Shown here one piece after another: positions 8,486-17,252 of a stretch of 64,000 nucleotides of DNA. The stretch's first letter is position 1, and each line of letters starts with the position of its first letter. Source of the stretch: Sphingomonadales bacterium (GTDB lineage Bacteria > Pseudomonadota > Alphaproteobacteria > Sphingomonadales > Sphingomonadaceae); contig JADKCA010000001.1 in assembly GCA_016714795.1 (NCBI GenBank), positions 186,001-250,000 on the forward strand. The letters are read 5' to 3'. Under the pieces are notes generated by a model. The model was not told where the DNA came from. It did no database searches and saw only the letters and a program-made list of their open reading frames with translations. Position numbers and translations under genes: made by a program.

Positions 8486-8887
8486 TCAATGCGCCCCGCG
8501 CGGAGCTTCCTTCTGCTGTTCAGACTTGCGCGCGGCGCGAGGCGTGATGCCGAAACGGTCTACATGCCAGCGGGTAAACGCGCTTTGAGACGCATAGCCC
8601 ATCATCGTTGCAATGTCTCCCAGCCGAAGCCGCTGGTTTGCGAAATATAGGGGCAGCTGCTCGGTGCGGATCGTGTTGATGACCTCGCCAAAGCTGGTCC
8701 CTGCGGCCACGAGATGGCGTTGCAGGGTGCGAGGTGCCATACCCAGAATATCGGCACATTGCGTCAAAGTCGCCTGTCCGGCCGGAAGCCCAGTCCGAGC
8801 CAGCCGTGCGAGTTCCTCCACCAAAGCGCCGGATTTTTCCGATCGTTCGACGGCTTCGGCGGGCGCGGTTTTCCGCACCTCATCCAT
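8486..8887 (-). CDS. AraC-type HTH protein lacking the N-terminal sensor domain
   Basis: Starting from the ATG at 8887 (behind AGGAGA) this is 133 residues. Only the DNA-binding part of an AraC/XylS regulator is present: first helix-turn-helix CADILGMAPRTLQRHL, second with LGDIATMMGYASQSAFTRWH, and ending FGITPRAAR. Relatives with this HTH style usually carry about 200 more residues of N-terminal ligand-binding domain. Nothing like that is visible upstream, because the region runs into the aminotransferase gene. It may be a truncated relic or a stand-alone HTH protein. It is followed within 4 nt by the ABM-domain gene, which it may regulate. Confidence 0.75.
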   Translation of the reverse strand: MDEVRKTAPAEAVERSEKSGALVEELARLARTGLPAGQATLTQCADILGMAPRTLQRHLVAAGTSFGEVINTIRTEQLPLYFANQRLRLGDIATMMGYASQSAFTRWHVDRFGITPRAARKSEQQKEAPRGAH

Positions 8888-8978
8888 CCGATCTCTCCTC
8901 ATTATCTTATAGGATCGGATGCTTGCCACAAATTGTGTCCAACGCAAGCGGGAAATGGTCGAGTACAGATCGTCCGGG

Positions 8979-10106
8979 TCAGTAAACGGCTTCAAACGCG
9001 GCCTTGAGCCGGTTCAGACTGGCGGGCACGTCCTTCAATTTGTCGAGGCCGAACAGGCCGATGCGGAAGGAGCGATAGTCTGCGCCTTCATCCACCATCA
9101 GGGGGACGCCCGCCGCGATCTGGAGGCCTTGGGCGGCGAATTTCTTGCCGGTCTGGATGTCCGGATCGTCGGTGTAAGACACGACCACGCCCGGTGCGCC
9201 GAACCCTTCTGCTGCAACAGAGGAGATGCCACGCGCGGCGAGCAGCGCGCGGACGGCGTTGCCCTGTTCCCATTGTGCCGCGCGCAGCGTTTCAAAGCCG
9301 ATGGCTTTTGTTTCCATCATCGCGCCATGAAAAGCGCGCAGCGCGTCGGTCGGCATGGTGGCATGATAGGCATGGCCGCCGTTCAGATAGGCCTCCATGA
9401 TCGTCAGCCATTTGCCCAGATCGGCAGCAAAGCTGGTTGATTTCGACGCGCGGCACGCCTCCAGCGCGGCGGCATTCATCATCACAAGCCCGGCTGAAGG
9501 CGGGGCAGACCATCCCTTTTGCGGCGCGGAAATCAGCACATCGACGCCCGAATTTTCCATATCCACCCAGACGCAGCCCGAGGCGATGCAATCGAGCACG
9601 AACAGCCCGCCCACTTCATGCACGGCATCGGCCACGGCGCGGAGATAGTCATCGGGCAGGATGATGCCGGATGCGGTTTCGACATGCGGGGCAAACAGCA
9701 ATTCGGGGCGCTCAGCACGGATTGCGGCGACCACCTCGTCAATCGGAGGCGGTGCGAAGGGGGCCGTCGGGCCTTCGCTGGTCCGTCGGGCCTTCAGCAC
9801 GGTTTCGGATGCGGGGATGGAGCCCGCTTCAAAAATCTGGCTCCAGCGATAGGAGAAAAAGCCGTTGCGGATCACCATCACCCGGCGTCCGGTGGCGAGC
9901 TGCCGCGCGACGGCTTCCATTGCATAGGTGCCACCACCGGGCACGACCACCGCGCGTTCGGCCTTGTAAACCTCGCACAATGTCGCGTGAATCTCGCGCA
10001 TCACCTGCTGGAAGGACTGGCTCATATGGTTGAGCGAGCGGTCTGTGAAGACGACCGAATATTCGAGCAGGCCGGTGGGATCAATATCGGGGCGAAGGCC
10101 GGGCAT
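8979..10106 (-). CDS. Class V PLP-dependent aminotransferase (alanine-glyoxylate type)
   Basis: This 375-residue protein reads from an ATG at 10106 with AAGGAGA 7 nt upstream. The longer frame to 10160 is less likely. It follows the class V aminotransferase/isocitrate-lyase-like fold: VVPGGGTYAMEAVARQL for the cofactor phosphate region, FVLDCIASGCVWVDME for the Asp that holds the PLP ring, and SAPQKGWSAPPSAGL with the Schiff-base lysine. Related enzymes transaminate alanine or serine with glyoxylate or hydroxypyruvate. It is monocistronic by spacing. The exact amino-acid specificity is not predictable. Confidence 0.88.
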   Translation of the reverse strand: MPGLRPDIDPTGLLEYSVVFTDRSLNHMSQSFQQVMREIHATLCEVYKAERAVVVPGGGTYAMEAVARQLATGRRVMVIRNGFFSYRWSQIFEAGSIPASETVLKARRTSEGPTAPFAPPPIDEVVAAIRAERPELLFAPHVETASGIILPDDYLRAVADAVHEVGGLFVLDCIASGCVWVDMENSGVDVLISAPQKGWSAPPSAGLVMMNAAALEACRASKSTSFAADLGKWLTIMEAYLNGGHAYHATMPTDALRAFHGAMMETKAIGFETLRAAQWEQGNAVRALLAARGISSVAAEGFGAPGVVVSYTDDPDIQTGKKFAAQGLQIAAGVPLMVDEGADYRSFRIGLFGLDKLKDVPASLNRLKAAFEAVY

Positions 10107-10330
10107 GGGGTTCTCCTTGGGAAGGAAGCTGCCGTATCCGAGTGAGGGGGCGCGGGTCAAATAGTGCCGATGCAGCGGGTGTGACAGAGCGCATATCCGG
10201 CGGCACTGGAACCGCAGTAATCACCTTGCATCCTGCAACCGCGCGGCATAATTTGCCGCAAAATCAACCGGTCGCACGGATAGGGAATGACGGAGGCGCG
10301 CAGCGGCCTTCTGGTATGGAGCAGGCGATC

Positions 10331-12364
10331 ATGGTTGGTTTTTCCATCTCAGCACAGAATCTGCGCGCCCGGTTGCGCCACTTTGGCAAGACGTTGATCC
10401 TGTTGATGGTCGGGATTGCGCTGGTGACGCCGCGACCGGACGAACGCGCGCTGGCCGCTGGCGCATTGTTCAACAAGATTGCTTCGGTCCTGTCTCAGGT
10501 GGGTGTTGATCCGGATACGATTGAGATGGCGCGTTACGCGATAGACCGGCCTGCCTATGCCGGTTCGGTGTTCAGCCATGCGGCGACGCAGGATTATCCG
10601 TTTTTCGCGCTGGTCGGCGCGGTGAAGCTGGCGCGCGGGCAGAATATTCCGGGCTTCACACAAGCCAAATGCGAACTGCCGATGACGGTGATCGATCTGG
10701 TATTCGGCAAGGCCGACACGATGATCGACGATGCCAAAGGCAAGCAGGATACAAACACGGTCGTCAACGGGGCCAAGGCCTATGCGGCAGACTGGGCCAA
10801 GGCGCAGACCGCACAGGGCAAGCAGGCCGCCATCGACCAATTGAGCGAGAACATTCCCTATTTCGGGGAGATCAAGACGATCTGCTCCTTCGCGTTCGAG
10901 ACCAATTTCAAGGCGGAGCGCAATCTTCAACTGGTCGTCAAATCCACCGTGGGGGACATTCGCAAAGCCTATATGGCGTTCAAGGACGGCGACTATGTGA
11001 CCGGTGTCAGCACCCTGTTGACGCTGGGCGTGAGCGGGGAGGCGGCTTGTTCGTTCGTTGATACCGCCGTGGACAGCAGCCTGATCGGCAAAACGCCGGT
11101 GCTGGGTGACTTGGCGAAAGGGCTGTGTTCGGGCTTTGTCGGCAAGATCATCGACGGCGCGAAGGGCCTGATCAAGGGCGGCGTGGGGTTGGTGGAATCG
11201 GGCGTGTCCACGGCCTGGGATCTGGGCAAGGAGGGGGCCTGCGCGGTCTATTCGCTGATCGGCAGCGGATGCAGTTCCGCACCGCCTCCGCCCGATGCGG
11301 GCACGCTCGCGGTCAACGGGGCCAAGAACTGGTGCGCGCCCTATGGCGGATTGAAGGCCATGCAGATCAACAGCGGCGGCGTTGGCGGGATGCGCCGTGA
11401 TCCGGTGCAATCTGGCGGGCCGACCGCGCAATCCGTCAATGACGTGAAGGACTATGCGTTCAACTGCAATGACGGGTCCATGTGTCGCAAACGGCCGGGC
11501 GGGGTTGTGCAATGCGCGACGGCGACCGAAATGGCGCAGGCGAAGGAGCAACGGCGGCAGCTGCTTCAGCAGGAACTCGCCAGCAAGCTGGTGCCGTGGC
11601 GCAAGGCCTTCTCATCAGAATGGCAACCGCAATGCCAGAAGGGAGACACAGTCTGCCTCAACCATGTGGGCGGCCTTACCTTTGTGGCAGATTCGGAAGT
11701 GCGGGCGAATGCTGCGTCTCCCAACGCCTCCACCTACATGATGGCGTCCTATCTGCCGTTCCAGAAGGCGGCGCAATCGGCGCAGGTCGAAATCAACGAA
11801 TCCCGGTTCCGGACGCTGCCTGGTGTCTGGTCATCCAATCTGGACAGTTACTGGAAGGCGCGGTGTCAGGATCAATATTGCCGCACCATGATTGATGAGG
11901 TGAAGACAGCAATCACCAGTTCGGTGGCGCTCAAGCACAAGAACGCGCCTGCCCAGCCCTATAGTGCGATGAGCCCCTTGTTTGCCGCAGGGGACAAGGC
12001 CGCGCGCGACTTTGTGGCGGAGTCCGAAAAGAAGGCAGGCGATGCCAACAAGGCGGCCACCCTGTCCCAATCCGAAGGCTGGGCGCTGGAGGCGCAGAAT
12101 GCGTGGCAGCTCAAATGCGCGGATGCACCATGCAAAGCGGAGATTGCCGGTCTGGCGGGCAAGATGAAAATCTATGCGCGCCTGCTCCAGACCGGAAAGC
12201 CGCTGACCGCGCCCGCAACGATCAAGCAGGAGGCGCTCAGCGAATATGTGCCGAAGTTCAACGCGGCTGTGCTGGCGGCAGCGGGGCGGACGGGCCAGAC
12301 CACTCCAGTGGTGCGGGTTCCTCCGGTCGGACGTCCCCCGGTCTTGAGACTGCCGCCGCGTTAG
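10331..12364 (+). CDS. Large secreted protein of unknown function with Trp/Cys repeats
   Basis: This 677-residue protein is read from an ATG at 10331 with GGAG about 9 nt upstream. The frame extends to 10142 without coding character. Residues 1-45 look like a long signal peptide (hydrophobic LILLMVGIALV, then an Ala-rich cleavage region). The middle is rich in Gly/Ala with amphipathic stretches, and the last residues are Pro-rich. In the C-terminal half the pattern W-x3-C-x(4-6)-C occurs three times (residues about 431, 508 and 592), about 80 residues apart, suggesting a small disulfide-stabilised repeat. I do not recognise any known domain. It stands alone and is convergent with the P450 gene, 6 nt away. 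Confidence 0.65.
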   Translation: MVGFSISAQNLRARLRHFGKTLILLMVGIALVTPRPDERALAAGALFNKIASVLSQVGVDPDTIEMARYAIDRPAYAGSVFSHAATQDYPFFALVGAVKLARGQNIPGFTQAKCELPMTVIDLVFGKADTMIDDAKGKQDTNTVVNGAKAYAADWAKAQTAQGKQAAIDQLSENIPYFGEIKTICSFAFETNFKAERNLQLVVKSTVGDIRKAYMAFKDGDYVTGVSTLLTLGVSGEAACSFVDTAVDSSLIGKTPVLGDLAKGLCSGFVGKIIDGAKGLIKGGVGLVESGVSTAWDLGKEGACAVYSLIGSGCSSAPPPPDAGTLAVNGAKNWCAPYGGLKAMQINSGGVGGMRRDPVQSGGPTAQSVNDVKDYAFNCNDGSMCRKRPGGVVQCATATEMAQAKEQRRQLLQQELASKLVPWRKAFSSEWQPQCQKGDTVCLNHVGGLTFVADSEVRANAASPNASTYMMASYLPFQKAAQSAQVEINESRFRTLPGVWSSNLDSYWKARCQDQYCRTMIDEVKTAITSSVALKHKNAPAQPYSAMSPLFAAGDKAARDFVAESEKKAGDANKAATLSQSEGWALEAQNAWQLKCADAPCKAEIAGLAGKMKIYARLLQTGKPLTAPATIKQEALSEYVPKFNAAVLAAAGRTGQTTPVVRVPPVGRPPVLRLPPR

Positions 12365-12370
12365 GAGAGC

Positions 12371-13594
12371 CTATCTCCGCAATCGCATCGGCAGGCTCTT
12401 CATCGCGCCGACAAAGTTGGAACGGATGTAGCGCGGCTTTTCCAGAATCTCATAGTCCGGGAAGGCCTTGAGGAACGCCTCCAGAATGATCCCCAATTGC
12501 ATCTGCGCCAACCGGTTGCCAATGCAGTGGTGCACGCCAAAGCCGAAGGTGATGTGCCGATTGGCATTGGCGCGGGCCAGATCAAGCCGGTGCGGATCTT
12601 CAAACATGGCGGGATCATGATTGCCCGCGCCATAGAGCAGCACAAGCTTCTCGCCCGCCTTGATCGTTGTGCCGTCCAGATCGACATCCACCAGCGCGGT
12701 GCGCGCCATCTGGAAAACCGGGCTGAACCAGCGCAGCAATTCATTCACCGCCGCCGGAATGAGCGATGGATCATCCACCAGCTTGCGGCGTTCGTCGGGG
12801 AATTGCGACAAGGCCCAGAGCGCCCCCGCAAACGAGCTGCGTGTGGTTTCATTGCCCGCTGAGATCATGTTGGAGAAAAAGCTCTTCTGCTCGATCTCGT
12901 CGAGCGGGCGTCCACCCACCGTGCCATGCGCGATGCGGGTCAGCAGATCCGCGCGCGGATTGCGGCGGCGGTCTTCCAGCAGCGACCAGCCATAGTCAAA
13001 GATCGCCAGATAACGCTCATTCGCCACTTCCAGCGAGGGTGCATATTCGGGATCATCGGTGCCGAACACGGCGTTGGTGAATTCGAACACGCGCCATTCG
13101 TCTTCCGGCGGCACGCCCATCACCGCACACACCGTCTGGATTGGCACCTTGGCCCCGATTTCGGAAACGAACTCCGCCGTGTCGCGGCCCTCCAGCCCTT
13201 CGATCAGCCTGGCCACATTGGCGCGGATCATCGGTTCGGCAGCAGCAATGCCCGAAGGCAGGAAGGCCGACGCGACCAGCCCGCGAAAATCGCTGTGCTC
13301 GGGCTCGTCCATGGCCAGCATGAAGCGGCGCAGCACCGCCCCGATTTCGGGAGCCATTGCCGCGCGGGCATCTGTCGCCACACGGAACCCCTGGGTGGAG
13401 GTGAAGCGATCCTTGTCCATCGAGACGGTGCGGATGTCCGCATGGCGCGTCAGCAGCCAGAACGGGTCTTGCGTGGCAGACCCATCATGGCGGCAGATTG
13501 GCGAGGCCGCCCGGATCGCGTCATAGGCCGCGTGGGGATGCCCATCCGCAAAGCTTTCCGGATTGAGCAGGTTGAAGCCGTGGGGGAGCGTCAT
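12371..13594 (-). CDS. Cytochrome P450
   Basis: This soluble bacterial P450 of 407 residues starts at the ATG at 13594 (MTLPHGFNLLNPE). All core motifs are seen: AGNET in the oxygen-binding I helix (246-250), ELLR as the ExxR motif (285-288), and the heme loop FGFGVHHCIG with ligand Cys357. There is no membrane anchor, so it needs separate ferredoxin and reductase, and neither is in the window. It starts 2 nt after the repaired stop of the flavoprotein gene, forming a two-gene operon. The context of CoA ligase, VOC and TonB receptor suggests oxidation of a hydrophobic substrate such as a steroid, terpenoid or aromatic. The substrate is inference. Confidence 0.93.
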   Translation of the reverse strand: MTLPHGFNLLNPESFADGHPHAAYDAIRAASPICRHDGSATQDPFWLLTRHADIRTVSMDKDRFTSTQGFRVATDARAAMAPEIGAVLRRFMLAMDEPEHSDFRGLVASAFLPSGIAAAEPMIRANVARLIEGLEGRDTAEFVSEIGAKVPIQTVCAVMGVPPEDEWRVFEFTNAVFGTDDPEYAPSLEVANERYLAIFDYGWSLLEDRRRNPRADLLTRIAHGTVGGRPLDEIEQKSFFSNMISAGNETTRSSFAGALWALSQFPDERRKLVDDPSLIPAAVNELLRWFSPVFQMARTALVDVDLDGTTIKAGEKLVLLYGAGNHDPAMFEDPHRLDLARANANRHITFGFGVHHCIGNRLAQMQLGIILEAFLKAFPDYEILEKPRYIRSNFVGAMKSLPMRLRR

Positions 13595-13596
13595 GA

Positions 13597-14783
13597 TCAG
13601 ATCAGGTCCGCAGGCGTGGTGGGGTGTCCCATCGCGACCTTGCCGACGAGGATCGCCGTCCGGTCCCAATCGAACATCACATGGCCGCGCATGGTTTGCA
13701 GATCGCGCAAATGCCGCTGAATGGGGGAGAAAAGGAAGGATGCACTCGCCCCGCTGCATTCGCCATAATGTCCACCGCCTGTGTGCTGAGCTTCACGACA
13801 TTGGCCGCTGCAATCCGCAGCCTCACCAGCGCTTCAATGTCGGCCGCCGCCCCGTTCGGCCCTTCGGCCTCCAGAGCGCGCACCGCGTCGTCCCAGACCA
13901 GCCGGGCCATGCGGACAGTGGCCATAGCCTCGCCGATACGCAGATGGGTGCTGGGCATATCCGCCTGCTTCGCGCCGCCGCTGAACGCCTGTGTCTTGGC
14001 ACGCATCCGCTCCAGAAATGCGTTGAGCGCGCCCTCTGCCGCGCCGAGCGCCGGGGTGGCAGCAACCAGCGCCAGCCCCGCTCGCAACGGGAAGGCGAGC
14101 GTGGAATTGGGGTGCAGCGCTTCGCCGGGAGATGCGCCTGCCGCCATCTGCATGGCGGGCAGCGTCAGATATTCGGGCACCACCTTGTCCGTCACGCGCA
14201 CGGCATGGCTGCCGGTGGCTGCCATGCCAGAGACGTGCCAGACATCCTCCACTTCAACCTCTCCGATCCGGAACGCGCAGAAGCGCGGGATCATCGTGTC
14301 CTTTTCCAGCGCGTTGACCAGAACCCAATCCGAATGATTGACGCCCGTCGCCCATTCCCAGCGACCATTGACGCGGTATCCGCCCTCTACTTTTTCGGCA
14401 AAGCCGGTGGGCGCGAGCGGTGCGGGGCAGAGCGGCATCTTGCCGTCCTTGTAGAATTCGGCCTGTGCCTCCGCACCGAATTTGGCGAGCATCCAGGCGT
14501 GGAGCGACAGGAAAGAGAGTGACCATGCGCTCGACGGACAGCCTTGCGCCATGCGCCGCACGACATCCACGAATGTGCCAAAACCCAGCCCTTGGCCGCC
14601 CGTGCCAACCGGCGCGATCATGCCAAAAAAGCCGGCCTTTTCCGCTTCATCGAAGGATTCGGGCAGCACGGTGCGCTGCTTTTCCGCCTCTTGCGCGCGC
14701 TCCATCAGGCGCACGGCAAAGGCATCTGCCCAGTCGCTCCATGTCTCTCCGGTTGCGGTCAGTCCGTTTGCCGTCGCCATCAT
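13597..14783 (-). pseudogene. Acyl-CoA dehydrogenase-type flavoprotein (monooxygenase-like), frameshifted
   Basis: The frame starts at the ATG at 14783 (GGGAGAG upstream) and runs to a premature stop at 13677. Around 13749-13752 the coding strand has GGGG. Adding one G restores the family C-terminus: AAGASASFLFSPIQRHLRDL continuing to GHPTTPADLI and stopping at 13597. The repaired protein is about 395 residues and resembles the acyl-CoA dehydrogenase superfamily branch of FMN-dependent monooxygenases (DszC/HsaA-like), including the C-terminal PIQRHLRD motif. It is upstream of and coupled to the P450. The homopolymer position makes a sequencing deletion plausible, but true inactivation cannot be excluded. 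Confidence 0.82.
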
Positions 14784-14809
14784 GCACTCTCCCTCATGCC
14801 GTTGGCTCG

Positions 14810-14849
14810 TGTAGATCATCGCTCAAGATATATGTCAATTAAATTTACA
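14810..14849 (-). promoter_or_regulatory. Promoter of the flavoprotein-P450 operon with overlapping operator
   Basis: On the minus strand TTGACA (14833-14838) and TCTACA (14810-14815) are separated by 17 bases, a good sigma-70-type pair 27 bases from the ATG at 14783. The -35 box lies inside an imperfect palindrome, TGTCAAT-TAA-ATTTACA (14833-14849), in the spacer between the operon and the divergent MarR gene. This is where MarR-type repressors usually bind. Promoter and operator are inferred from sequence only. Confidence 0.45.
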
Positions 14850-14968
14850 ATATGCAAAATGGTCGCAACTGCCGCGCCCGATTGGCACTTGCGGACTGCA
14901 AGGGGTTTCATCATGGTGTGCAGCGGGCGCCGGGGGGCGCAGTTTCATTCTTGCTTGTCAGGTCGATC

Positions 14969-15421
14969 ATGCGTTCACCCTATCTGATGGTTCCCCTGTT
15001 GCAGGGCTTTTACTGGTTCGATTCGGGGCTTCAGAGCTTTCTGCGCGAACGCGGCTGGCCGACGCTCACCCATTCCCAATCCATGGTGATGATGAACGTC
15101 ACCACCGGCACGACCCGCCCGGTGGAAATTGCCCGCAATGTCGGGGTCAGCCGTCAGGCGGTGCATGTCACGCTGATGCAGATGCAGAAACTGGGGATGA
15201 TCGAATTCCGCGATGATCCGTCAGACCGCCGCTCCAAAATTGTGGTTCTCACCGAAATCGGAGAGCCGATGCGCCGCGACGCGCAGCTGGCGGTGACGGT
15301 GATGACCCAGCGGCTGAGCGAGCGCATCGGCAAGGCGCAGGTTGCAGCACTGGCCACCGCCTTCGGGCTGGATTGGGGCGATCCGATCGATTTCGAGGCC
15401 GAGGCCGCGGCCGGGGGGTAG
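14969..15421 (+). CDS. MarR-family transcriptional regulator
   Basis: From the ATG at 14969 this is 150 residues. The winged helix-turn-helix is clear: RPVEIARNVGVSRQAVHVTL (recognition helix), then LGMIEFRDDPSDRRSKIVVL, where the D-x-R-D/S-x-R wing typical of MarR proteins is visible, followed by LTEIGEPMRRDAQ. The frame upstream to 14852 is not family-like. The gene is divergent from the flavoprotein-P450 operon, and the shared 186-bp spacer holds a palindrome over the operon's -35 box. It is therefore probably that operon's repressor, relieved by a substrate or product. Confidence 0.85.
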   Translation: MRSPYLMVPLLQGFYWFDSGLQSFLRERGWPTLTHSQSMVMMNVTTGTTRPVEIARNVGVSRQAVHVTLMQMQKLGMIEFRDDPSDRRSKIVVLTEIGEPMRRDAQLAVTVMTQRLSERIGKAQVAALATAFGLDWGDPIDFEAEAAAGG

Positions 15422-15459
15422 TCAAACGCCCTGGGCGAACAGCATTCCCGCCACCGCTC

Positions 15460-15537
15460 ATGCTGAGCTCGTCGATGCATTGCCCTTCACTTCAAGCAAG
15501 CAGCCCAGGAAAAGCTGTCCTTCGACAAACTCAGGAC
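15460..15537. repeat. Palindromic repeat pair, CTGAG-TCGA family
   Basis: Two related palindromes lie in inverted orientation about 36 bp apart between the MarR gene and the CoA ligase. One is ATGCTGAGCTCGTCGATGCA (from 15460) and the other is GTCCTTCGACAAACTCAGGA (from 15517). Each has its own closing stem, ATGC/GCAT in one and GTCCT/AGGAC in the other, so the stem is kept while its sequence differs. The core (T)TCGA...CTCAG is the same as in the two copies flanking the GIY-YIG domain at 52976-53019 and 53322-53366. Confidence 0.7.
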
Positions 15538-15564
15538 GGCGGGGTTTTAGACCTAAATCGCCCC

Positions 15565-17085
15565 TCAAACCCGCCGTTCACGCCCTTCCCAATGCGGCGC
15601 GCGCAGATTGGCTTTCAGGATCTTGCCGATGGCGCTGCGGGGCAGGGGATCGGTGCGATGCTCCCAGCTTTTCGGGCATTTGTAACGCGCGATCCGCTCT
15701 GCCAGAAAGGCGCGCAGCGAAGGTTCATCAATCCCGCTTCCCGCATTGGGGACAATGATGGCGTGGACGCGCTCGCCCCATTGCTCGTCGGGCACGCCGA
15801 TCACCGCGCATTCGCGGACATCGGGATGCAAGTTGAGCGCGTTTTCAACCTCGACCGAATAGATATTCTCTGCGCCAGAGACGATCATGTCCTTCATCCG
15901 GTCGGTAATATGAACATAGCCGTCTGCATCCATGAAACCCGCATCCTGCGAGTGCATCCATCCGCTGCGGAGCGCCTTTGCGGTCTCTTTGGGCCGGTTC
16001 CAATAGCCCGCCATTACGCACGGGCCGCGCCCGACAATCTCGCCTATCGTGCCGCGCGGCACCTCCTTGTCATCGGCATCGACCACGCGGATTTCATAGC
16101 CATAGCCGGGCACACCCACCGAACGCAGCTTGCCGGTGGTGCCGCGATGATCTTCGGGCAGGAGATAGGTGATGGACGGCATTTCGGTCATGCCAAAGCC
16201 TTGCACAAATTCCATGCCGGGGAAGCGTTTCTCTGCCCGCGCCAGCGTCGCTTCCGGCATCGGCGAGCCGCCATACCCCAGCATCCTGAGCGAGGAGAGA
16301 TCATGCAGCCCATCTTCTGTACGGGCCAGCGTATCGATCACGGCGGGCACGGTGAAGACGTGCGTCACCTTGTGCGCCGCCACCAGCCGCATGATCGTAT
16401 CCGCATCCAGATGCTGCGCGAAAACATGCGTGCCCGCTGTCATCGTGACAGTGAACAGGCCGATGTCCGCCAGATGGAACATGGGCGCGCAATGCAGGTT
16501 TACGCAATCCGGGCTGAACCGGATCATCATGATCAGATTATCCGCCACGGACACAAGATTGCGGTGCGTGAGCATCACCCCCTTGGGCAGTCCGGTGGTG
16601 CCGCCGGTGTAGAAGATGCCCGCCACATCATGATCAGCGCGGTCCGCATCTTCCGGCATGGCGCAGTTGGCGATGCGCGCGCGCAAGCTGCCGGATGATT
16701 CGCCAAAGGCCACGCCGGACAGAGCGGGAAACCGCTCGTGCAGCGCGGTGGCAGTGGCTTCGAACCCGTCGCCATGGATCAGCAGCGCCGCGCCAACATC
16801 CTCGATCTGGAACGCCAGTTCCGCGACAGACAGGCGGGTGTTGAGCGGCACGATGATCGCGCCCGCCCAGAAGATGGCGAAATAGGCGTCGTAATAATGG
16901 TCGCTATTATGTGCCAGCACGGCCACCCGGTCTCCCGGCGTGATGCCGGTTTCGGTCAGCAGGCCTGCAAAGCGCACCACATCGGTGCGAACCTCTGCCC
17001 AGGTGCGAATGCGGTTTCCGTCAATTGTCGCGATAGCAGACGGACGAACCCGTGCGGCGCGGTGTAATCCCTGTGTCAGTTGCAC
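15565..17085 (-). CDS. AMP-dependent acyl-CoA synthetase/ligase
   Basis: This ANL-superfamily ligase of about 506 residues activates a carboxylate as acyl-AMP and transfers it to CoA. Motifs: YTGGTTGLPKGVMLTH (nucleotide-binding loop), YGGSPMPEATLARAE, MTEMPSITYLLPE, DADGYVHITDRMKDMIVSGAENIYS spread over the hinge region, and the catalytic lysine in SAIGKILKANLR near the end. The frame is open up to a TTG at 17154, but that TTG belongs to a promoter-like TTGACA. A GTG at 17085 (V-QLTQGLHRA) fits homolog starts better, so the start is uncertain. It lies in the P450 region and probably loads the same class of substrates onto CoA. Confidence 0.88.
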   Translation of the reverse strand: MQLTQGLHRAARVRPSAIATIDGNRIRTWAEVRTDVVRFAGLLTETGITPGDRVAVLAHNSDHYYDAYFAIFWAGAIIVPLNTRLSVAELAFQIEDVGAALLIHGDGFEATATALHERFPALSGVAFGESSGSLRARIANCAMPEDADRADHDVAGIFYTGGTTGLPKGVMLTHRNLVSVADNLIMMIRFSPDCVNLHCAPMFHLADIGLFTVTMTAGTHVFAQHLDADTIMRLVAAHKVTHVFTVPAVIDTLARTEDGLHDLSSLRMLGYGGSPMPEATLARAEKRFPGMEFVQGFGMTEMPSITYLLPEDHRGTTGKLRSVGVPGYGYEIRVVDADDKEVPRGTIGEIVGRGPCVMAGYWNRPKETAKALRSGWMHSQDAGFMDADGYVHITDRMKDMIVSGAENIYSVEVENALNLHPDVRECAVIGVPDEQWGERVHAIIVPNAGSGIDEPSLRAFLAERIARYKCPKSWEHRTDPLPRSAIGKILKANLRAPHWEGRERRV

Positions 17086-17252
17086 TCTGGTGGCAGCCCT
17101 TGTTGCCGGACTTTCGGCGACGACAACGCTAGGCAAGGGCAGCTCAACTGTCAATGAATTTGACTGAAATCAATCCCGGGCGCTGCCGGATGTGACATGT
17201 TTCGACCATGGGGTCGCGATTGTCTGCGCCCGGCAGGAGAAGGAAGACCGAC

